From assembly GCA_937920335.1 (NCBI GenBank), contig CALGUT010000067.1:1-10177 (forward strand): 10,177 nt of DNA, read 5' to 3'. Of the stretch, positions 6,185 through 10,177 are shown piece by piece. The DNA is from an uncultured Opitutales bacterium (GTDB lineage: Bacteria > Verrucomicrobiota > Verrucomicrobiia > Opitutales > UBA2995). Numbering within the stretch: position 1 is the stretch's first letter; every line of letters starts with the position of its first letter. The notes under the pieces are model-generated. The model searched no databases, was not told the DNA's origin, and saw nothing but the letters and a program-made list of their open reading frames with translations. The position numbers and the translations under genes were made by a program.

Positions 6185-7174
6185 TCAGGACCAATCCAGA
6201 ACGACGCCCATGACAGGTTCCTTTTTGGTTTCAATCAGTTCCCAGGCCTCGGCTGCTTTTGATACGGGGAAGCGGTGGGTAATCAACGGCAACGTTTGCA
6301 GGGTTCCATCGGCAACAAGCTCCATGGTTTTAACCAATCGGTCGGGCGTGGCTCCCGAAACAAGATCAATGCACAACTCCTTATAACGGGGTGGTTGTAG
6401 AGCCATACAGTCATCGGTGCCATAGAACCCGGCAGATACCAGATGGCCGAACCGTTTCATCGAACTTTCCAACTGGCCCATGACGTTTAACGAGCCAACG
6501 GTATCAACGCCGACCTGTAGGCCTTCCGGAAATTTTTCCTTCACAATGTCTACCCAATTACCTCCGTCTTCCAGCATGGTTTCGCCACTCTTGAAATGAG
6601 AGAGGCGATCTGGGTGACGACCGATCATGACCACGTTTGCTCCGCGGGATGCCAGCATCTGGCCGGCCCATTGTCCGACGAGCCCATCGCCGACCACTAC
6701 TGCGGCGTCGCCCGGTTCGAATCGAGGGCGTTCGCCACAGTTGTAACCAACCTGAGTTAGGACCAGACCTGAATAGGCAATGGGGTCTAGTCCTTCCGGA
6801 AGTTTGATAACGGCTCCTCGGCCCGAGACGGATGGTGAAATATGTCCGCCACGCGGTTCAAACATGCCGTTGATATTACTGACTGAAACAAAAACCTGAT
6901 CGCCTGTTTTCAGATCGGTAACGGCCGCGCCAACCCAGTCGACGATCCCCACTTTTTGATAACCGGCTACAATGGGAAATGGATGTGGGTCTCCCGGTCT
7001 CCATGGCGTATCGCCATCGATTCGCTCTCCGCGCAGGTAGGAGCCTTCAGTGCCATTACTGAGCCAGGAATGGGTGATGTTTACGATTACCTGGTTCTCG
7101 TCGGGATCCGGGCAGTCGACCTGTTGAAAAGATACTTGGTTTTTGTCCGTGAATACAACGGCGTTGGCTTTCAT
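6185..7174 (-). CDS. MDR dehydrogenase/reductase lacking the zinc ligands
   Basis: A 329-residue medium-chain dehydrogenase/reductase. The fold is indicated by an N-terminal GroES-like part, a Rossmann motif GDGLVG (in VVVGDGLVGQWAGQ), and the C-terminal FPVSKAAEAWELIETKK typical of the superfamily. The position where zinc enzymes have a Cys reads SWLSNGTEGS, and the GHE signature is replaced by GYQKVG, so it is probably zinc-independent. That puts it nearer the quinone-reductase-like or bacteriochlorophyllide-dehydrogenase-like side than classic alcohol dehydrogenases. The substrate is unknown. MKANAVVF is the expected family start; there is no Shine-Dalgarno. It sits 49 bp after the lyase gene and 68 bp before the second dehydrogenase, consistent with one operon. 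Its low similarity to the neighbouring dehydrogenase shows that the two are not a recent tandem duplication. Confidence 0.85.
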   Translation of the reverse strand: MKANAVVFTDKNQVSFQQVDCPDPDENQVIVNITHSWLSNGTEGSYLRGERIDGDTPWRPGDPHPFPIVAGYQKVGIVDWVGAAVTDLKTGDQVFVSVSNINGMFEPRGGHISPSVSGRGAVIKLPEGLDPIAYSGLVLTQVGYNCGERPRFEPGDAAVVVGDGLVGQWAGQMLASRGANVVMIGRHPDRLSHFKSGETMLEDGGNWVDIVKEKFPEGLQVGVDTVGSLNVMGQLESSMKRFGHLVSAGFYGTDDCMALQPPRYKELCIDLVSGATPDRLVKTMELVADGTLQTLPLITHRFPVSKAAEAWELIETKKEPVMGVVLDWS

Positions 7175-7200
7175 GAGTGTTGGGGTCGTGGGTTAGACTG

Positions 7201-7210
7201 TATTCGAATA
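7201..7210. promoter_or_regulatory. Short TTCGAA-centred palindrome between lyase and dehydrogenase
   Basis: TATTCGAATA is a perfect 10-bp palindrome in the 49-bp gap between the lyase stop and the next start codon. It shares the TTCGAA core with the 18-bp palindrome in the following gap (6146-6163). It is short enough to be chance. Confidence 0.2.
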
Positions 7211-7223
7211 TTAGTTACAAAGA

Positions 7224-9254
7224 TTAAACAAGTGTTTTCGGGATGCGGTCGCGGGTGTCAAATGCGCCTCGAACACCATCAGCTTCAAACTCCCAACCGG
7301 AACCGGTTTCGCGTATGGTGATGGCCGGCTCATCCGTAAACCCATTGGGTCTGGCGACCAGCAGGGTGAGTAGGGAGTGTTCGGTAGCGGCATTGGCTGT
7401 TACACCGATAAATGGAAATGTTCCGCTATCACTCGTTTCTGCCGGTTTGTCTGGATCGACGACGCCGGGAACCAGATCGAGCAGCTGCTCGCCCGCTTTC
7501 GCTTTAGCACTCGATGCAAACTGTCCAAATAGCGTTGCCTGTGGCCGGTGAATTTTGAAATCCCTTCCGTTTGCTGATACCTTGGCGGCGTCATCACGGT
7601 TGTCTGGAAAGAACCTGGCTTCGAGGGTCCGCGCTTCCTTGTTTAGGAACACGCGATCCAGAACGGCTATGACGTTGGGTTTGGCGAATAGGATCGTTCG
7701 GGTAACGCTCGTTACCTGTGGATCGACTAATTGGTAGGCCTGGGTGGCATCGCTGCACCAGGAGACCGTATTGCCCAAATCGTTCCAGCGGATCAGTCGC
7801 GCACTGGCCTGACTCTCATTTACACCTTCCTCTCCGTTGTGGTATTGATGTCCCTTGCCTCCGATGAGAATGGAGTTGTGGGCGCGGGTCAAACGAAGCG
7901 TCCATGCAGGTGAGACTGGATTATAGGCGGAACCAAACGGATCGTTCAGCAGGCGTTCGCCGTAGATTTTATAAAGAAAGCTGTTGCGGTCTGCATGCTC
8001 GTGATTGGCAGGACGTCCACTACGGAATGCAAGAACTGCATCTTCAGGTCGCCATCCGCTGCGGCAGATCACCCAATCTTGTTCGTTGCGGTAATTTTTT
8101 ATGGTTTGGGAAGGAGCGCGGCTGGGGCGATTCGGACGATACCATAAGTAGTCGAGGAAATAGCCGGGTTCGGCGAAGTGGTCAGTCGCGTACTGAGCGA
8201 CTGGATTGCCGGTATGTTTTTCGATCCAGGCCGAGACACAGGGATAGATGCTCTTGGACGCGTCGCTGAAATTTACGATGTCAGGATTGCCATCCGCTTT
8301 CTTACCGGCCTGCATGGCGGCTATGTAGTCCAGGTGTTTATCAAAATCCAACTCCCGGGTCCAATCGATGGTGCCTTTGATCCGATAGTGAGCTTCGCAA
8401 AACGCCAGGACGGTTCGCAGAAGATATTCCGAGTAGCTGAGGCCTTCGAAATAGCTACCGTCGCGAAAGAACAATTGAAATGCGGTACGAGCGCTTTCCT
8501 CTGCAGCTGCCAGCCACATCTCTGCGCGATCGTCGCGTCCCAGTAACGCAAGTGCGCCGATACCCAATGCCATGGTGGGCGCCCCTCGGAGGTTGTTGCT
8601 CCCCAGAATCTCAGGCCAACGAGACATATCCGTGTCCTGGATATGTGGATGCTCAGGGTCGAAACGCCAGCCCACAACTTCATCGGGGTGTTCCATTCCG
8701 TAAATAGTCCGGTAGCAAGGGGCGACGCCTTTCTCAGCGATCGCCTTCATTAAACGGTCGTCCAGCTCGGGATCGATCTGGTCGCCTAATACCTCGCGGC
8801 CGAATAAGAGGCGGGACGTAGCCATCGATGAACGCATGAGCCCGAGAACCTCGTCGCCATCCATCATGTATTCCCACTTGGGAAGTTGAATGGCTGCCTC
8901 GATCGAGTCTATAAGTGCCTGGTGTCCGGCCTTAGTGGGCTCGATGAGTTGGACAACGGCGGTTTCTTCAAAGGCCGCCCAGACTTTTCTTAAATCAGAA
9001 ACTATGCTACCGCTTTTATAGAACTGTTCCCACGCGGGCTTCAGAGATTCGGGCGACCGCTCGGCCCATTCACGAAACTTGTTTCCCAGGAGGACGGAGC
9101 GACCATTCGCTTGAATTCGCGGGATGTCGGTCTCTTCAAAAAAGATGCGTTTGGAGCGTTCCGGAGGAAGCCCGATTCTTCCTGCAAATGACAATGACCA
9201 GCCTCCTGTTAGCAATGCGGCTCCTCCTAATCGGGTAAATTCTCTTCGATTCAT
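7224..9254 (-). CDS. Tat-exported heparinase II/III-like polysaccharide lyase
   Basis: A 676-residue exported enzyme. The N-terminus MNRREFTRLGGAALLTGGWS is a twin-arginine-type signal (RREF plus hydrophobic stretch), so periplasmic or extracellular action is expected. Residues about 60-380 look like the alpha/alpha-toroid of heparinase-type lyases; conserved-looking spots are SNNLRG (about 219-224, with the candidate catalytic Asn) and YFEGLSYSEY (268-277). From about 393 comes the heparinase II/III-like beta-sandwich, with NHEHADRNSFLYKIYGERLL (417-436, metal-site His residues) and the RAHNSILIGG strand. It would cleave uronic-acid-containing polysaccharides by beta-elimination; the actual substrate (ulvan, alginate, heparan-like or other) cannot be told. 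It is the first gene of a minus-strand cluster with two dehydrogenases. No Shine-Dalgarno precedes the ATG, which is fixed by the signal peptide. Confidence 0.88.
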   Translation of the reverse strand: MNRREFTRLGGAALLTGGWSLSFAGRIGLPPERSKRIFFEETDIPRIQANGRSVLLGNKFREWAERSPESLKPAWEQFYKSGSIVSDLRKVWAAFEETAVVQLIEPTKAGHQALIDSIEAAIQLPKWEYMMDGDEVLGLMRSSMATSRLLFGREVLGDQIDPELDDRLMKAIAEKGVAPCYRTIYGMEHPDEVVGWRFDPEHPHIQDTDMSRWPEILGSNNLRGAPTMALGIGALALLGRDDRAEMWLAAAEESARTAFQLFFRDGSYFEGLSYSEYLLRTVLAFCEAHYRIKGTIDWTRELDFDKHLDYIAAMQAGKKADGNPDIVNFSDASKSIYPCVSAWIEKHTGNPVAQYATDHFAEPGYFLDYLWYRPNRPSRAPSQTIKNYRNEQDWVICRSGWRPEDAVLAFRSGRPANHEHADRNSFLYKIYGERLLNDPFGSAYNPVSPAWTLRLTRAHNSILIGGKGHQYHNGEEGVNESQASARLIRWNDLGNTVSWCSDATQAYQLVDPQVTSVTRTILFAKPNVIAVLDRVFLNKEARTLEARFFPDNRDDAAKVSANGRDFKIHRPQATLFGQFASSAKAKAGEQLLDLVPGVVDPDKPAETSDSGTFPFIGVTANAATEHSLLTLLVARPNGFTDEPAITIRETGSGWEFEADGVRGAFDTRDRIPKTLV

Positions 9255-9499
9255 GGTATGGGTAATTTTATGAGATCTGGTGATGGGGCTGATTCACGGC
9301 TTTGCAGCTTTATATTAGTAGTCGGGGGCGTAGGTCCTGCAAAACGATTATGTACGCTGTATCGTAAATCAAACGAAGGCTCCAAAAATACAGTGTGATC
9401 ATTCACGGTGTCAGTATTGTCTCTCGCGCGTCTTGTGATTGCTTTACTTGAACTGCCGAATATCGGAAGGTAACCGATTTCGTTATTTAATAATACCCC
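9255..9499. other. Divergent intergenic region between lyase and BNR gene
   Basis: The only divergent gap in the window (245 bp), so promoters for both directions should lie here. Possible regulatory marks are an inverted repeat ATCGG-7-CCGAT (9462-9478) shortly before the plus-strand gene, and GTGA-TCAT-TCAC (9396-9407). The latter resembles a CRP half-site pair but has a 4-base instead of a 6-base spacer. No coding sequence or RNA gene is recognisable. Confidence 0.5.
9315..9342 (-). promoter_or_regulatory. Candidate promoter of the lyase-dehydrogenase cluster
   Basis: On the minus strand TTGCAG (9337-9342) and TACTAA (9315-9320) are 16 bases apart, in an A/T-rich context (TACTAATATAAAG). 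This would give a leader of about 50 bases before the ATG at 9254. The match to sigma-70 consensus is modest, and the organism's promoter preferences are unknown. Confidence 0.22.
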
Positions 9500-10177
9500 A
9501 TGAAGAATCTTTTAAAGTTAGTAGGTTTCATCGCTATCGGTAGCACGGCTTGGTCAGCTGATTCGAAATATGACCTATACGTATGTGCTGCAGTTAACAA
9601 AAACTACGTGATCGGATCGAAGATCGTGACGACCAGTGGGCTGCATCGCTACGATGAGAATGGCGATTGGGAGCATATAGGCATCAACGATCCGACGATC
9701 TTTGCCGTTTCATTTGATCCCAGAGATCATGCGGTATTTTACACGGCGGCTTTGAACGGGGCCCTGCGAACGATGGATGGTGGAGACAGTTGGCGGATTA
9801 TGACCAGTTGGGATATTACCGAACCCAAGGATGTCGCCGTCGATCCCTTTAACCCGGATCGCGTTTACCTCGCTCATCCGGGTGGCATCGCGGTTTCAGG
9901 AGATCAAGGGGTGACTTGGTTACGACTTGAGAAAGGACTGCCTGAACGAGGAAAATACACACAGTCTATTGAACCTGATCGATCTCGAGAAGGGAAGGTA
10001 CTGGCTGGTTGTGAAGTGGGTGTCTATATGACAACCAATGGAGCCCGTTCCTGGCGCCGTGTTTTGGAGACTCAGGAGACGGTCAATGACGTTCAGCAGT
10101 CGCCTCACAGTCCCGATACCTGGGCAGTGGTGACCCAGGCTGCAGGTGGATGGGCGTCTATCGATGGTGGACGTAAT
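9500..10177 (+). CDS. Secreted BNR / VPS10-like beta-propeller protein, 3' end cut off
   Basis: The open frame runs from ATG 9500 to the window edge, giving 226 codons without a stop. Residues 1-20 are a Sec signal peptide (MKNLLKLVGFIAIGSTAWSA) with likely cleavage before DSKYD. The mature part shows propeller repeats with Asp-box-like motifs: TMDGGDSW (91-98), SGDQGVTW (133-140), TTNGARSW (178-185) and a fourth starting at SIDGG (220). Each is preceded by a strand pair such as VAVDPFNPDRVYLAHPGGIA, the pattern of WD40/YVTN/BNR-like and sortilin (VPS10)-type domains. These proteins often bind or cleave glycans, but no catalytic residue can be named from this part. It differs clearly from the sialidase at 3766-4941. 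No Shine-Dalgarno is visible. It is transcribed divergently from the lyase cluster, and the pair may share regulation. Confidence 0.82.
   Translation, partial: MKNLLKLVGFIAIGSTAWSADSKYDLYVCAAVNKNYVIGSKIVTTSGLHRYDENGDWEHIGINDPTIFAVSFDPRDHAVFYTAALNGALRTMDGGDSWRIMTSWDITEPKDVAVDPFNPDRVYLAHPGGIAVSGDQGVTWLRLEKGLPERGKYTQSIEPDRSREGKVLAGCEVGVYMTTNGARSWRRVLETQETVNDVQQSPHSPDTWAVVTQAAGGWASIDGGRN

Noticed and set aside
7904..8546. Overlapping plus-strand frames opposite the lyase gene
   Set aside because: The minus-strand lyase has clear family motifs across this stretch, so these are reverse-strand shadows.
9396..9410. CRP-like binding site
   Set aside because: The half-sites are separated by four bases instead of six, and the organism is probably not one with a classical CRP regulon.

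Overview
This 10,177-base window looks like accessory DNA from a free-living, probably marine, polysaccharide-degrading bacterium. The best guess is Verrucomicrobiota (Opitutae-like), with Bacteroidota as the alternative. The reasons are two DUF6090-type membrane proteins, several exported carbohydrate-active proteins, a Tat-exported heparinase-like lyase, moderate GC, and an almost complete lack of Shine-Dalgarno sequences before the genes. The assignment rests on recalled family distribution and not on a marker gene.

Layout. Bases 268-1835 carry two DUF6090 paralogues on the minus strand, with near-identical N-termini and divergent C-terminal parts. Bases 1913-3166 carry a di-haem cytochrome c, also minus. 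Its upstream DNA is a third DUF6090 5' end, in frame with the cytochrome and lacking an ATG. Bases about 3170-3760 are a patchwork of gene fragments and repeats: the DUF6090 remnant, heptamer repeats, a 24-bp unit repeated three times, and the last 25 codons of an alcohol dehydrogenase paralogue. Bases 3766-4941 carry an exported sialidase/BNR protein. It is bracketed by direct repeats of about 190 bp; one repeat contains the dehydrogenase fragment and the other contains the 3' end of the intact dehydrogenase. Bases 5151-9254 hold a tight minus-strand cluster, transcribed in the order heparinase II/III-like lyase, Zn-ligand-poor MDR dehydrogenase, Zn-type MDR dehydrogenase, with gaps of about 50-70 bp. 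A 245-bp divergent intergenic region separates this from a plus-strand BNR/VPS10-like secreted protein that runs off the right edge from 9500.

Working model. The right half resembles a small glycan-catabolism locus: an exported polysaccharide lyase, a sialidase-like enzyme and a BNR protein act outside the cytoplasm, and two dehydrogenases process released sugars inside. The left half is a rearrangement-prone region where 5' ends of DUF6090 genes and 3' ends of dehydrogenase genes have been left behind by recombination. The most interesting observations are the in-frame joining of a DUF6090 anchor-coding end to a cytochrome, and the diverged dehydrogenase tail flanking the sialidase. I did not find a clear, complete, previously undescribed system such as a defence island, CRISPR array or intact mobile element.
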